This document shows, piece by piece, positions 25,683-35,328 of a stretch of DNA of 64,000 nt. Source of the DNA: Clostridium sp. CX1 (lineage in GTDB: Bacteria > Bacillota > Clostridia > Clostridiales > Clostridiaceae); contig NZ_JAODOO010000001.1 of the NCBI RefSeq assembly GCF_025398335.1, positions 124,001-188,000 of the forward strand, given 5' to 3'. The notes beneath the pieces were generated by a model, which made no database searches, was not told the DNA's origin, and worked only from the letters and a program-made list of their open reading frames with translations. The position numbers and the translations under genes are program-made. Every line of letters starts with the position of its first letter. Position 1 is the first letter of the stretch.

Positions 25683-28600
25683 ATGCTGAAGCAGGGGGAT
25701 ACAATTAGAGGAGTGCAATTTCCTGAAACTGTAGAAATTAAGCATTTTGAAAAGGTAAGTGAGGATTATTATTTAATTGAAGCCTTAGGAAGAGAAAGTC
25801 AAAAATTTTATGAATTAATGATAGACAAGAATGAAATTCTTGCCTTAGAAAAGTTAAATTCTTCTGAAGAACAGCAAGTTCAGTTAACAGCCTCAGAACT
25901 TCAACATTTTCTTCAATTTAAAAACTTTCTAATAGAAGAAAAGTACTCAGAGAGCCGAGCTCTTGGAGGAAGAAATTTAATGCCTTTACCTCACCAGATA
26001 GAAGCGGTTTACGGAAGATTTCTTCAAATGCCCAAGCTGCGCTTTTTATTAGCAGATGATCCTGGTGCTGGAAAGACAATAATGGCTGGGATGCTTATAA
26101 AGGAACTGCTAGCAAGAAAACTGCTACAACGTGTTTTAATATTGGTTCCTCCACTTGTATTAACCCAGTGGCAAAATGAACTCTACGAAAAGTTTGGTTT
26201 AAGCTTTGATATTATTACAAGGGAGACTCTAAAAAGTAGAAGACATAATCCTTTTGCAGAGAACAATTTTTGCTTGGCCTCTATGTTCTGGGTTATTAGA
26301 GAGGATGTAAAGGTACTTTTAAGTGAAGCTGATTATGATTTAGTTATAATTGATGAGGCTCATAAACTAGCAGCTTATACTCATGGTAAAGTAAAGAAAA
26401 AGGTAACTAGAACAAAACTCTATCAATTAGGTGAAAGCTTACTTAGACAAGTAGAGAATTGTTTGCTATTAACTGCAACTCCACATAAGGGGGATGCCGA
26501 AAATTTTAGGCACCTTATGAGTTTGCTGGACTATGATATCTTTGCAAATGTGTCTGCAAGAGAGTCTTTAAAGGATAAAAGTAATCCTTTTATCGTTAGA
26601 AGACTTAAAGAGAACTTAAAAAATTTTGACGGTACACCTTTGTTTCCTAAAAGAACAACTAAAACTATTGAATATAACTTATCTGATAAGGAGAAAGAGT
26701 TATACGAAGAGGTTACGGATTATGTAAGGTTTTATTTTAATAAGGCGATGAATAATGGCAATAATAGTACTGCTTTTGCAATGATGTTGCTCCAAAGAAG
26801 ATTAAGTTCCTCAATAGAGGCTATCTATTTATCCTTAAAACGTAGAAGTGAGAGATTGAAGGAACTTCTTAATGTAACTCTTGAGGAAAGAAAGAAATTA
26901 TTGAAATCTACTGAGGAAGCTGAAGTTGAACAATATGAGGAAGAAGACTATGGTACTCAGGAAAAGTTAGAGACTTTAATGGAGAAGGCTATAATAAATA
27001 TTGACCTCGATGAGTTGAGAGTAGAATTGGAAGTATTAGAAGGCTTAATTGAAAAAGCAGAAGTGCTTAAATTTTCCTCAGTAGAAAGAAAGTATGAGGA
27101 ACTTGAAAAAACTCTTTTTGGTGAAGAGGGCTTACTAAATAAAGGTGAGAAAATACTTATTTTTACTGAATCTGTGGATACACTGCTATATCTTGAAGGG
27201 AAGCTCCTTAATCATGTAGATATAATAGCTAAAATTACCGGTAAGTATTCTATTGAAGAAAGAAGAAAACAAGTGGAACTTTTCAGAGGGGCTTGCAAGA
27301 TTATGTTAGCTACTGATGCTGGTGGTGAGTCTATAAATCTGCAGTTTTGTAATCAGATGATTAACTATGATATTCCTTGGAATCCTAACAAATTAGAGCA
27401 GAGAATGGGTCGTATACATAGAATAGGTCAGAACAATGAGGTTTTTGTCTTCAATCTTGTAGCAAAAAATACAAGAGAGGGAGAGGTTATGACCAGGCTT
27501 CTTGATAAGATGGAACAAATGCGAGAAGATTTAGGTACAGATTTAGTCTATGATTTTATTGGTGAGGTTTTAGAGGATAATGATTTTGACTTACCAACCT
27601 TGATGCAGCAAGCAGTTTTAAATAGGGAGAAGCTAGAGTCTGTGCTTATTAATATGGATAAAGTGCTTTCAGAGGAACATAAGAAGTTATTAGAATTTTA
27701 TAAGAAAGAAAAAATTGACGAGGAAGCTATCGATTTAACAAGCCTAAGAAGAGAGCAGTATGAACTTTCTGTAGAACATACACCTGTAAGAGTTTACAGT
27801 AATTTCAGTAAAAATATTTTAACTAAAAAAAGAGTACGTCTTAGTGAAACTAATGATAATAAAATTATTAGAATAGATAGACTGCCAAAGTTTATAAAAG
27901 ACTTTGCAAAAAAGAATAAAATTAACCTTCAGGATAACCTAGAGTCCTATAAATTTACTGCGCATAAAGCCCTTGAAGCAGAGGAAGTAGCATTAATTAA
28001 CCAAGATCATCCTTTATTTAAACTAAGTATAGAACTTACAAGGGCTGAGTATGAAAAAATTGCCTTTGATAGATGCATGGTTAAATATCCCTGCAAGGAT
28101 CCACTATCAGTCGAGATTTATCAAGTTGGGATAGGTGATGGAACTGGAAAAGAATTAATTAGTAAAGTTTTTTATTTTGCTAAGAGAAGTAGTGGCAAAA
28201 TTGAGAGTCTAGACAACTATTGGTTACAAGGCTTTAATTTTAGTGGAGATTGTATTCAATTAGAAAAAGTTGAAAGCAAGGAAGCTTTAGCTTATGTTTA
28301 TAAAGAACTTGCAGAATTGAAAAAAAATATAAAAGCTAAGCGAGATAAACAGCTTGAGAAGTTAAGTGATTTCTTGAATAAGACCTTCCAAAGACAGTAC
28401 AATGATACACTTGAAAGACTTGCTCAATATCAGCAGGATAATATAGACAACAAAAATACTATACTAATTAACCAAATGAATGCTGCTTTAATTGATATAG
28501 AGGCAAGAAAAGAAGAAAGAATATCAGAGGTAGAACACCAAAGAAATATCACAATGAAACCTCCTAAACTTATTGCTAAGCTTGAATTAGTTCCTGATGG

Positions 28601-28904
28601 TACAGGTAATAGGGAGTTTCCTGAAGATTTTAAGGAAGTAGTTGAAAAGTATGAACATCATAATGGACGAAGTAATTTTAAAAGCTTCAAGGCCTATGCT
28701 TTAGTGGATTTCTACAGTGAAAGATATAATGGTGAACCAAGGTTTATTATAGTAGCAACAGATAGAAATGTTCTTTATTCGAAGGATTATTTAGAAGACC
28801 TAGGAGATATTCTTAACTATACCTATGTTTATTTTATTGATGCTAGTAATAATATTACAGAACATTCTCTGAAAGATGAATGGATGTTATTTTTTAGAGA
28901 TTGA
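25683..28904 (+). CDS. brxHII: BrxHII-type SF2 helicase (BREX type 3)
   Basis: 1073 residues. Walker A in D-D-P-G-A-G-K-T-I-M-A-G (about 122), D-E-A-H box (about 222), T-A-T-P-H-K-G (motif III) and the C-terminal helicase motif E-Q-R-M-G-R-I-H-R-I-G-Q (about 573) show an SNF2/DEAH-like helicase. A long C-terminal extension ends in a region (Y-A-L-V-D-F-Y-S ... F-I-I-V-A-T-D-R-N) that resembles DUF3883-like nuclease-fold tails. AAGGGGGAAG precedes the ATG. A helicase of this type is part of the described type 3 BREX gene set. Confidence 0.82.
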   Translation: MLKQGDTIRGVQFPETVEIKHFEKVSEDYYLIEALGRESQKFYELMIDKNEILALEKLNSSEEQQVQLTASELQHFLQFKNFLIEEKYSESRALGGRNLMPLPHQIEAVYGRFLQMPKLRFLLADDPGAGKTIMAGMLIKELLARKLLQRVLILVPPLVLTQWQNELYEKFGLSFDIITRETLKSRRHNPFAENNFCLASMFWVIREDVKVLLSEADYDLVIIDEAHKLAAYTHGKVKKKVTRTKLYQLGESLLRQVENCLLLTATPHKGDAENFRHLMSLLDYDIFANVSARESLKDKSNPFIVRRLKENLKNFDGTPLFPKRTTKTIEYNLSDKEKELYEEVTDYVRFYFNKAMNNGNNSTAFAMMLLQRRLSSSIEAIYLSLKRRSERLKELLNVTLEERKKLLKSTEEAEVEQYEEEDYGTQEKLETLMEKAIINIDLDELRVELEVLEGLIEKAEVLKFSSVERKYEELEKTLFGEEGLLNKGEKILIFTESVDTLLYLEGKLLNHVDIIAKITGKYSIEERRKQVELFRGACKIMLATDAGGESINLQFCNQMINYDIPWNPNKLEQRMGRIHRIGQNNEVFVFNLVAKNTREGEVMTRLLDKMEQMREDLGTDLVYDFIGEVLEDNDFDLPTLMQQAVLNREKLESVLINMDKVLSEEHKKLLEFYKKEKIDEEAIDLTSLRREQYELSVEHTPVRVYSNFSKNILTKKRVRLSETNDNKIIRIDRLPKFIKDFAKKNKINLQDNLESYKFTAHKALEAEEVALINQDHPLFKLSIELTRAEYEKIAFDRCMVKYPCKDPLSVEIYQVGIGDGTGKELISKVFYFAKRSSGKIESLDNYWLQGFNFSGDCIQLEKVESKEALAYVYKELAELKKNIKAKRDKQLEKLSDFLNKTFQRQYNDTLERLAQYQQDNIDNKNTILINQMNAALIDIEARKEERISEVEHQRNITMKPPKLIAKLELVPDGTGNREFPEDFKEVVEKYEHHNGRSNFKSFKAYALVDFYSERYNGEPRFIIVATDRNVLYSKDYLEDLGDILNYTYVYFIDASNNITEHSLKDEWMLFFRD

Positions 28905-28907
28905 TAA

Positions 28908-29225
28908 ATACAACAGACAACTATAGTAGAGGCAAAATCAATAATCGGAGTAAAACGTGAGGTAACTTTTCCTAATGTACCAATGGAGAGAGCTATTCAC
29001 CAATTAGAGAAGCTTGGAGAGCTACTTAATAAAGGGTATAGAGTACAGTATTATTTTGTTTCTCTTAGTCCTATAGTAAGAAAGGTAATTATAGACGACT
29101 ACTATAAGGAATATAAAGAACTTTTAAGAACTTGTGTTGAGGAAGGCCTAAGCATTAAGGGGATAACTTTGCAATATAATGGGAGTGAAATTATAGCTAG
29201 AGAAGGCTTAAAAATTGAGTTTTAA
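28908..29225 (+). pseudogene. sfsA: 5'-truncated sfsA relic (C-terminal nuclease domain)
   Basis: The frame between the helicase genes, read from just after a TAA at 28905, gives V-E-A-K-S-I-I-G-V ... F-P-N-V-P-M-E-R-A ... Y-Y-F-V-S-L-S-P and ends at 29225. This aligns along its length with the C-terminal half of SfsA (E. coli: V-K-S-V-T, F-P-D-A-V-T-E-R-G, I-F-F-A-V). The usual N-terminal half is missing, and there is no credible start: ATG 28983 has no ribosome binding site and would remove the E-x-K motif. So a relic of about 105 codons rather than an 80-residue gene. Confidence 0.72.
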
Positions 29226-29246
29226 ATAATATGAGGGGGTATAAAA

Positions 29247-32200
29247 TTGGGTAAGAAGATAATTAAACATATATCTATAAGAGTGCCTTGGCATGATAAT
29301 GGGTGGTCAGGAACAGTATGTCTTAATCCAAGCCATAATGACTCCTGCTTAAGGTTAAGGAGAATAGCAGAGCAAAGAGAAGATGAACTTGAAGAAGAGG
29401 TAGCTGGTAAATCTATAGAGTTTCTTGAACAAAATAAATGGCCATGCTGTATTGCAGAAAGAGGAACTTTTATGGCTCCTTTTGAATTTGAAAGGTTTGT
29501 ATCACATCCTTACAAGGATTCTTCACCAGAAACGCATGGTCACTTTGCACCAACTTTGCTAAAGTATCCAGCTTATTCTGCAGCAGCAGTTCCTTTTGGT
29601 TGGATGATGAAGGAAAATTATAAGTATTTAAAAGAAGAATTAGGACTAAAAGTTGATATTTCAAAGGAGCCTGAGCTTCCCTTTAAAACTATTTGGTATC
29701 AATCTAAATATAATCAAAGAGAGATTATGAATTACTTTTTCTCGGAAATAGAAGTTGGAGAATCTCTTTGTATATTTTATGCTAAACAAGTACCTTTTGT
29801 AGAGGATTCAAAAAGAGTCATCATAGGTATCGGAAAAGTAAAGGGAATGCTTCCAGCTAAAGAGTATGATTATACAGAGGCAAGAGATACAAAAGCTATG
29901 TTGTGGGAAACCATGATAAAGCACTCAATAAGACCAGATTTTAAGGAAGGCTTTATTATGCCCTATGCAGAGCTTATAGAATATTCAAAAGAAAATCCAA
30001 CTTTTGATATAAATGAAGTTGTAGCCTTTGCACCAGATGAAAGAAGAGAGGAGTTTTCTTATGCCACTGAACATGTTACTCATGATGCAGCTATAAATGC
30101 TTTACTTTCCTGTGCTAGTGCTTTAACTAAGATTAAAGACTACATAAGTGGTCCTTGGGATAGAGGTTTAAATTGGATAAATGAACAACTCTCTGAAGTA
30201 TGGCAGATGAGAGGAGCTTATCCTGGCTTGGGAGCAGCATTAAATGCCTTTGGAATTGAACTTGGTATGTTTGTTGCAAAAGAAATAATGGAGAAGATTG
30301 GAGAAGAGGAAGATCCTTGGCTATATATAGATAAAATGTTTATGGATCCGAAAAAGCATCTTTCACCACAATTAGCCTCAAGAATAGGTAAAACCTTGCA
30401 AGAAACCTGGAGTGTACTATCTGAAGAGAGAAAGTCCTTATTAAAGCTTCTGAGCAGATTTGAGTTAACCTCACTACAAGCACAGCTGCTTTATGTCCAA
30501 GAAGAAAGAGAGCAAAAATTAATTAAAGGTACTGATAGTGAACTACTTGCTAATCCTTATCTAATTTACGAGTCAACTAGAAATTGCATTGAGAAGGTTA
30601 GTTTATCCACTATTGATATGGGAGTGTTTCCTATAGAAAGTATTCAAAAGAAGTTTCCGCTTCAAGAACCTTCAGCTGTTGATACAGGTACAGATAAAAG
30701 AAGAGTTAGGGCGCTTACTATTAACTTACTTGAAACTGCTGCTTTAGAAGGACATACACTTCAGCCAAAAGGACTTATTATACAAAAAATAAGAAATCTT
30801 TCAATTGAGCCTGCTTGCCAAATTAATAGTGATATTATGCAGGTTGTTGAAAATTACTTTGAGGGCGCAATTGAACTAGTAGAAATGGTAGATGGCTCTA
30901 GAGCCTATCAACTTAAAAGGCTTGCTCAAATGGATGATATTATAAGAAGGGAAATTACTAAGAGATTAGGTGGTAAACGAATTAGTATAAATGAAGACTG
31001 GAGAGCAGCAGTTGACCGTGCCTTTGGATCTTTGGCTAGTATGCCTATTAAGGAACGAGATAAGGAAGAAAGAGCAAGAGTAGAGAAAACTAAAATTTTA
31101 GAGGAATTGTCACAGTCAAGATTTTCAATATTAATAGGACCAGCTGGTACTGGTAAAACTACGTTATTATCAATATTATGCAGTCAAAAAGATATAGCAG
31201 CAGGCGGAGTGTTACTTCTAGCACCAACAGGAAAAGCAAGAGTTCGTGTAGAAGAAGTAATAAAAGAATTAGGAGAAAAACTTACTGGCAATATTGATAT
31301 TAAGGCATGTACTTTGGCACAACATCTAGGTAAAAGTAAAAGATTTGATTATAGAACACAACAGTATAAATTGTCTGATAGACCGGCAGAGGAGGCACCA
31401 AGGACAGTAATAATTGATGAAAGTTCCATGCTAACAGAAGAAATGCTTGCAGCTTTGATTCAATCTTTAAAAGGGGTTCATAGGTTAATACTTGTAGGCG
31501 ATCCAAGTCAATTGCCTCCAATTGGACCGGGTAGACCTTTTGTTGATATAGTAGCAAAGTTGAAGCCTAGTAATATAGAAACTATATTTCCTAAAGTCGC
31601 ACAAGGTTATGGAGAATTAACCATTCCTAGAAGACAGACAGGAGAGGATAGATCAGATTTAAGAATGGCTGAATGGTTTAGCGGCAGATCAATGGCAGCT
31701 GCAGAAGATGATATCTTTGAGGAAGTTTTGAAAAACAATTCATCCTCAAGAATACAATTTATTAAATGGGATACCAATGAGCAACTCGAAAGTCTTTTAC
31801 TTGAAACCTTAGTGAAGGAACTTAAACTAAAAGATAAAGAGGATATTGTTAACTTTGATAAATCTTTAGGAGCAATTGAAGCCAATGGTTATACTTACTT
31901 TAATAAAGGCACAGCAAAGACTGCAGAAAAATGGCAGATTTTATCACCAGTTAAAACCATGCCACAAGGTGTATTTCAAATAAATAGGCTTATACATGAG
32001 ACTTTTAAGAGAAGTACTGTTGAGTCTGCAAATTATAAATGGAGAAAGATACCTAAACCTATGGGTATAGAGGAGATAGTGTATGGTGATAAAGTAATTA
32101 ATGTTGCTAATCACAGAAGAGATAATGTATGGCCTGAAGAAGGTGCGCAAGAGTATTTGGCAAATGGAGAAATTGGAGTTGTTCAAGGACAATTTAAGAC

Positions 32201-32951
32201 TAAAAACATGAAAGGATTACCTTGGGAACTTAAGGTTGAATTTTCTTCCCAAATTGGTTATCACTATGGCTTTTCAGATAAAGATTTTGGAGAAGAGAGA
32301 GAAGCTACACTTGAATTAGCTTATGCTCTTACGGTTCATAAGGCTCAAGGAAGTCAGTTTGGTATAGTTGTACTTGTATTGCCTAATCCTTGTAGGCTTT
32401 TATCAAGAGAATTATTATATACAGCTCTTACAAGACAAGAGGAAAGAATTATAGTTTTACATCAAGGAGTAATTTCTGATCTGAAGAAGTATGCTTCTGA
32501 AGTCTATTGTGAGGCTGCTAAAAGATATACAAACCTCTTTGAAGCTCCTTCAATAGTTGAAGTTCAAAATACTTTCCTTGAGGAAAGACTTATACATCGT
32601 ACAGCTAGAGGAGAGCTTGTTAGATCTAAATCTGAGGTCATTATTGCAGATCATTTATTTGAAAAAGGCATAGATTATTCCTACGAAAAGCCACTAATTG
32701 TAGGTGGCGTTACCCGTTATCCAGATTTCACTATTGAAGATGATGCTTCAGGAGAAACTTATTATTGGGAGCATTGCGGAATGATGTTTGATACTGATTA
32801 TAGACAAAGATGGGAAGCTAAGAAAGAGCTCTATAGGGAAAATGGTATAGTACCTGTAGAAGAAGGTGGAAATCTTATAATAACTGAAGATACTGAAAAT
32901 GGCGGTATTGATTCTAAGAAGATTAGGGATATAATCGATGAATTGTTTTAG
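29247..32951 (+). CDS. RecD-like helicase with C-terminal PD-(D/E)XK-like nuclease domain
   Basis: 1234 residues, TTG start after GAGGGGG. The N-terminal about 500 residues are an unrecognised domain beginning R-V-P-W-H-D-N-G-W. The SF1 helicase core has Walker A G-P-A-G-T-G-K-T-T (about 631), I-I-D-E-S-S-M (about 722), G-D-P-S-Q-L-P and V-H-K-A-Q-G-S-Q-F-G (about 1030), closest to RecD. The C-terminal 110 residues hold S-K-S-E-V-I-I-A, Y-P-D-F-T-I and Y-Y-W-E-H-C-G-M, a PD-(D/E)XK-like pattern. It is not in the basic type 3 BREX set I know but is cotranscribed with it, so probably an added effector or processing enzyme. Confidence 0.78.
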   Translation: MGKKIIKHISIRVPWHDNGWSGTVCLNPSHNDSCLRLRRIAEQREDELEEEVAGKSIEFLEQNKWPCCIAERGTFMAPFEFERFVSHPYKDSSPETHGHFAPTLLKYPAYSAAAVPFGWMMKENYKYLKEELGLKVDISKEPELPFKTIWYQSKYNQREIMNYFFSEIEVGESLCIFYAKQVPFVEDSKRVIIGIGKVKGMLPAKEYDYTEARDTKAMLWETMIKHSIRPDFKEGFIMPYAELIEYSKENPTFDINEVVAFAPDERREEFSYATEHVTHDAAINALLSCASALTKIKDYISGPWDRGLNWINEQLSEVWQMRGAYPGLGAALNAFGIELGMFVAKEIMEKIGEEEDPWLYIDKMFMDPKKHLSPQLASRIGKTLQETWSVLSEERKSLLKLLSRFELTSLQAQLLYVQEEREQKLIKGTDSELLANPYLIYESTRNCIEKVSLSTIDMGVFPIESIQKKFPLQEPSAVDTGTDKRRVRALTINLLETAALEGHTLQPKGLIIQKIRNLSIEPACQINSDIMQVVENYFEGAIELVEMVDGSRAYQLKRLAQMDDIIRREITKRLGGKRISINEDWRAAVDRAFGSLASMPIKERDKEERARVEKTKILEELSQSRFSILIGPAGTGKTTLLSILCSQKDIAAGGVLLLAPTGKARVRVEEVIKELGEKLTGNIDIKACTLAQHLGKSKRFDYRTQQYKLSDRPAEEAPRTVIIDESSMLTEEMLAALIQSLKGVHRLILVGDPSQLPPIGPGRPFVDIVAKLKPSNIETIFPKVAQGYGELTIPRRQTGEDRSDLRMAEWFSGRSMAAAEDDIFEEVLKNNSSSRIQFIKWDTNEQLESLLLETLVKELKLKDKEDIVNFDKSLGAIEANGYTYFNKGTAKTAEKWQILSPVKTMPQGVFQINRLIHETFKRSTVESANYKWRKIPKPMGIEEIVYGDKVINVANHRRDNVWPEEGAQEYLANGEIGVVQGQFKTKNMKGLPWELKVEFSSQIGYHYGFSDKDFGEEREATLELAYALTVHKAQGSQFGIVVLVLPNPCRLLSRELLYTALTRQEERIIVLHQGVISDLKKYASEVYCEAAKRYTNLFEAPSIVEVQNTFLEERLIHRTARGELVRSKSEVIIADHLFEKGIDYSYEKPLIVGGVTRYPDFTIEDDASGETYYWEHCGMMFDTDYRQRWEAKKELYRENGIVPVEEGGNLIITEDTENGGIDSKKIRDIIDELF

Positions 32952-33122
32952 GAATAATTAATAAAGCTATATGTGATAATTATATAAATTTTTAATCACT
33001 TGGTTTAAGATGGTGCGATTAATAATTTATTACTATACATTAATTAAAATGTACAAGCGTTTGATTAAGAGAATAACGTTATGATTGTTTTATATTAATT
33101 TATAATATTTTATAACAATTTA

Positions 33123-33151
33123 TTGTACAAAATCACTTTAAGGTGTATATT
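33123..33151 (+). promoter_or_regulatory. Probable promoter of the DUF4258/YgiT pair
   Basis: TTGTAC (33123-33128), 17-bp spacer, TATATT (33146-33151), 24 bp before the first start codon. The gap 32952-33122 holds nothing else recognisable. Confidence 0.55.
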
Positions 33152-33174
33152 ATATATAGAAGAGGTAATAATTT

Positions 33175-33534
33175 ATGATAGATGAGTTAGCAAAGCTTAG
33201 AAGTGTAATGGCTGAAAAAAACATAAGACAGAAGGTAAGTGAAGGTTATTATGTAGTCAGTACGCATGCACATAATAGAATGGCAGAACGGAGGATTCCT
33301 GAAGAGAAGGTTATTGAATGTATAACTGAGGGCAAAAGTATTGAAGTTCAAATAGGAAAAGAAATAAATGATTTTAAAGTCTTATTTCAAGAAGGAAATA
33401 AAGAAAAGCCTGAAGTTTATACTGTAGTTGCAGATAGAGAAAGACCTGTTATAGTTACAGTTTGTAGAACAAAAGATGAAGTGTGGGAATGTGTAGGTAA
33501 TGTTTTAAAGAGAAGGGAGATGCATAAACCATGA
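33175..33534 (+). CDS. DUF4258-domain protein, possible toxin
   Basis: 119 residues. The core H-A-H-N-R-M-A-E-R-R-I-P (about 33-44) and V-V-A-D-R-E-R-P-V-I-V-T-V-C are typical of DUF4258, a small RelE/BrnT-like fold often encoded beside YgiT-type zinc-finger antitoxins. It overlaps the next gene by four bases (ATGA), which fits a toxin-antitoxin pair. GAAGAGG before the ATG. Toxic activity has not been shown for this sequence. Confidence 0.7.
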   Translation: MIDELAKLRSVMAEKNIRQKVSEGYYVVSTHAHNRMAERRIPEEKVIECITEGKSIEVQIGKEINDFKVLFQEGNKEKPEVYTVVADRERPVIVTVCRTKDEVWECVGNVLKRREMHKP

Positions 33535-33968
33535 GTATGAAATGTTATATTTGTGATCATGATATGGAAGAAAAAATCACTTCAATCAATACTGGATGGG
33601 GCGATTATAAGCTGACTGTAAATGGTGTAAGTGCATATGTATGTCCGGAATGTGGAGAGATGGTTTTAGACAGTAAGGATGCTAATATGCTTCAGAAGCT
33701 TAGTAGAAGCTTAGTGGATACAGAGGTTGAAAGCAAGCCAGATGTTTTAAATTTGACAGAGGTTGCTGACTTATTAAGAGTTAGTAATCAAACTATATAC
33801 AATATGATAAAAGATGGTAGAATAAAGGCTGTAAAGTTTGGTAGAGAGTGGAGATTTAATAGAAAAGATATTGATGCATATATTAACGGATCATATGATA
33901 TAGCAGCAAGAAATAAAAAAGGTGAAATAGATTCTAGAGTTGCAGAAGCTATTGAAAAATATAAATAA
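33531..33968 (+). CDS. YgiT-type zinc finger plus excisionase-type HTH, probable antitoxin
   Basis: 145 residues. The N-terminal zinc finger uses C-Y-I-C (about 5-8) and C-P-E-C (about 38-41). A MerR/excisionase-like HTH_17 follows (about 70-120; L-N-L-T-E-V-A-D-L-L-R-V-S-N-Q-T-I-Y) with V-K-F-G-R-E-W-R-F. This is the architecture of MqsA/YgiT-like antitoxins with an added DNA-binding domain. Coupled to the DUF4258 gene by overlap. It could also act as an element regulator or directionality factor, since excisionases share the HTH. Confidence 0.72.
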   Translation: MSMKCYICDHDMEEKITSINTGWGDYKLTVNGVSAYVCPECGEMVLDSKDANMLQKLSRSLVDTEVESKPDVLNLTEVADLLRVSNQTIYNMIKDGRIKAVKFGREWRFNRKDIDAYINGSYDIAARNKKGEIDSRVAEAIEKYK

Positions 33969-33969
33969 A

Positions 33970-34761
33970 ATGAGTAAATATATATACAACTATCCTGAGC
34001 AATATGCTCAGGATATTGTTTCATCATTTAATCTAACTCCACCAATAGATTTAAATAAAATATGCGAAAAATTAGATATAAAGGTTAATTATGAACCACT
34101 AGGTTCAGTTGAGGCATTGTTGATGGTATCATCTGGTAAAAGAAATATAATAATAGATAACTGTAGAAATATATATAGACCAAGAGAAAGGTTTACTATT
34201 GCTCATGAGATTGGGCATTATATAATACCGTGGCATGAAAACCTACAACAATGTGATGAGATAGTGGATTTTAAGTCTGAAGATACCATAGAATGTGAAG
34301 CAAATGATTTTGCATCTGAATTATTAGTTCCCAAAAGCAATTTACTAGAGGATATAAAGAGAAAGAAAGTAACCTTATCATTAATAAAGTCCTTAGCTGA
34401 AAAGTATGATGTATCTTTGGTAGTAATGGCAAGAAGAATTTTGGAATATACAGATAACGAAGCAGTTGTATTAATTTATTACGCTAATGGAAATAAATAT
34501 ATTCAAATGAAGTCAAAGACTTTTAATAAAAAAATAAAGGATGGATGTATTACAAAATCTTCTGCACATAAATTATTGACTTCCTATAATACTAGTGCTG
34601 AAATAAAAGATGTTATTGATAGTAGCATTTGGTTTCAAAATGATAATATATGTTGTAAAATAGTAGAGGAATCAATGTTCCAAAATAATCTTAATAGAGT
34701 ATTTACGTTGTTAAGAGTAGCTGATGATGATGATATTTTAGATTTGGAATGGGAGTTTTAG
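33970..34761 (+). CDS. ImmA/IrrE-family metallopeptidase
   Basis: About 263 residues. Zinc site A-H-E-I-G-H (HExxH, about residue 78) and the third-ligand region F-A-S-E-L-L-V-P match the family (PF06114). ImmA-type peptidases cleave phage or element repressors on derepression. Start chosen at ATG 33970, one base after the previous stop; the TTG at 33940 would overlap it. Its natural target could be the XRE protein encoded just downstream or the S24 repressor at the left end. Residues after about 150 show no further domain. Confidence 0.83.
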   Translation: MSKYIYNYPEQYAQDIVSSFNLTPPIDLNKICEKLDIKVNYEPLGSVEALLMVSSGKRNIIIDNCRNIYRPRERFTIAHEIGHYIIPWHENLQQCDEIVDFKSEDTIECEANDFASELLVPKSNLLEDIKRKKVTLSLIKSLAEKYDVSLVVMARRILEYTDNEAVVLIYYANGNKYIQMKSKTFNKKIKDGCITKSSAHKLLTSYNTSAEIKDVIDSSIWFQNDNICCKIVEESMFQNNLNRVFTLLRVADDDDILDLEWEF

Positions 34762-34851
34762 TTTAGAAATTAAGTATGAAAATAAAGATTAATATACAGT
34801 TATTAGTATGATATATATGTTAATAAACAGAAATGGTTAAGGGTAACTATT

Positions 34852-35199
34852 ATGAGAAAAATAGATTTAGTTAGATTATCACTAGCTATGAAGCAAAAAA
34901 GAAAAGAAAAAGATATGACGCAAGTTCAGTTAGGTAAATTAACAGGAATTAATAAGCAAGTAATATGTAGAATTGAATTAGGCAAAACAGTTCCTTCTAT
35001 TAGTGAGCTTCATAAGTTATTAAATGTATTAGAAATAGATTTTAATAGTATTTTAGAAGATGAACATGTTGAAGATGTTTTTATGTTTATAAAGAGCCAA
35101 GCAATAGATGATGAGGAACGAAAAGGCATTGAAACTATGATATCTATGATGCTATGCTTAAATAAGCATGAACAATTAAGACGAATTTATAATAGATAA
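34852..35199 (+). CDS. XRE-family transcriptional regulator
   Basis: 115 residues, N-terminal Cro/CI-type HTH (about 10-65; M-T-Q-V-Q-L-G-K-L-T-G-I-N-K-Q-V-I-C-R) and a helical C-terminus. It follows the ImmA-like gene by 90 bp in the same direction, the ImmR/ImmA kind of pairing seen on integrative elements, though here the order is reversed. Confidence 0.82.
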   Translation: MRKIDLVRLSLAMKQKRKEKDMTQVQLGKLTGINKQVICRIELGKTVPSISELHKLLNVLEIDFNSILEDEHVEDVFMFIKSQAIDDEERKGIETMISMMLCLNKHEQLRRIYNR

Positions 35200-35328
35200 C
35201 TTAATGAATTAAAATCATGATTCTATTAAGGTTTAAACAGCGTAATAATCCTAAATAATATGAATAAAATAAATATTAAAGCTTCAATAACAACCAGGTA
35301 TTAAGGTAAGATAATATTTAAAAATAGA

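Noticed and set aside
28983-29225. Stand-alone 80-residue gene
   Set aside because: The similarity to SfsA extends upstream of its ATG to 28908, and the ATG has no ribosome binding site; better seen as a truncated relic.
16002-32951. DISARM system
   Set aside because: Helicase and methyltransferase are present in both, but PglZ, BrxC-type ATPase and BrxF identify BREX; no DrmB or phospholipase-D gene is seen.
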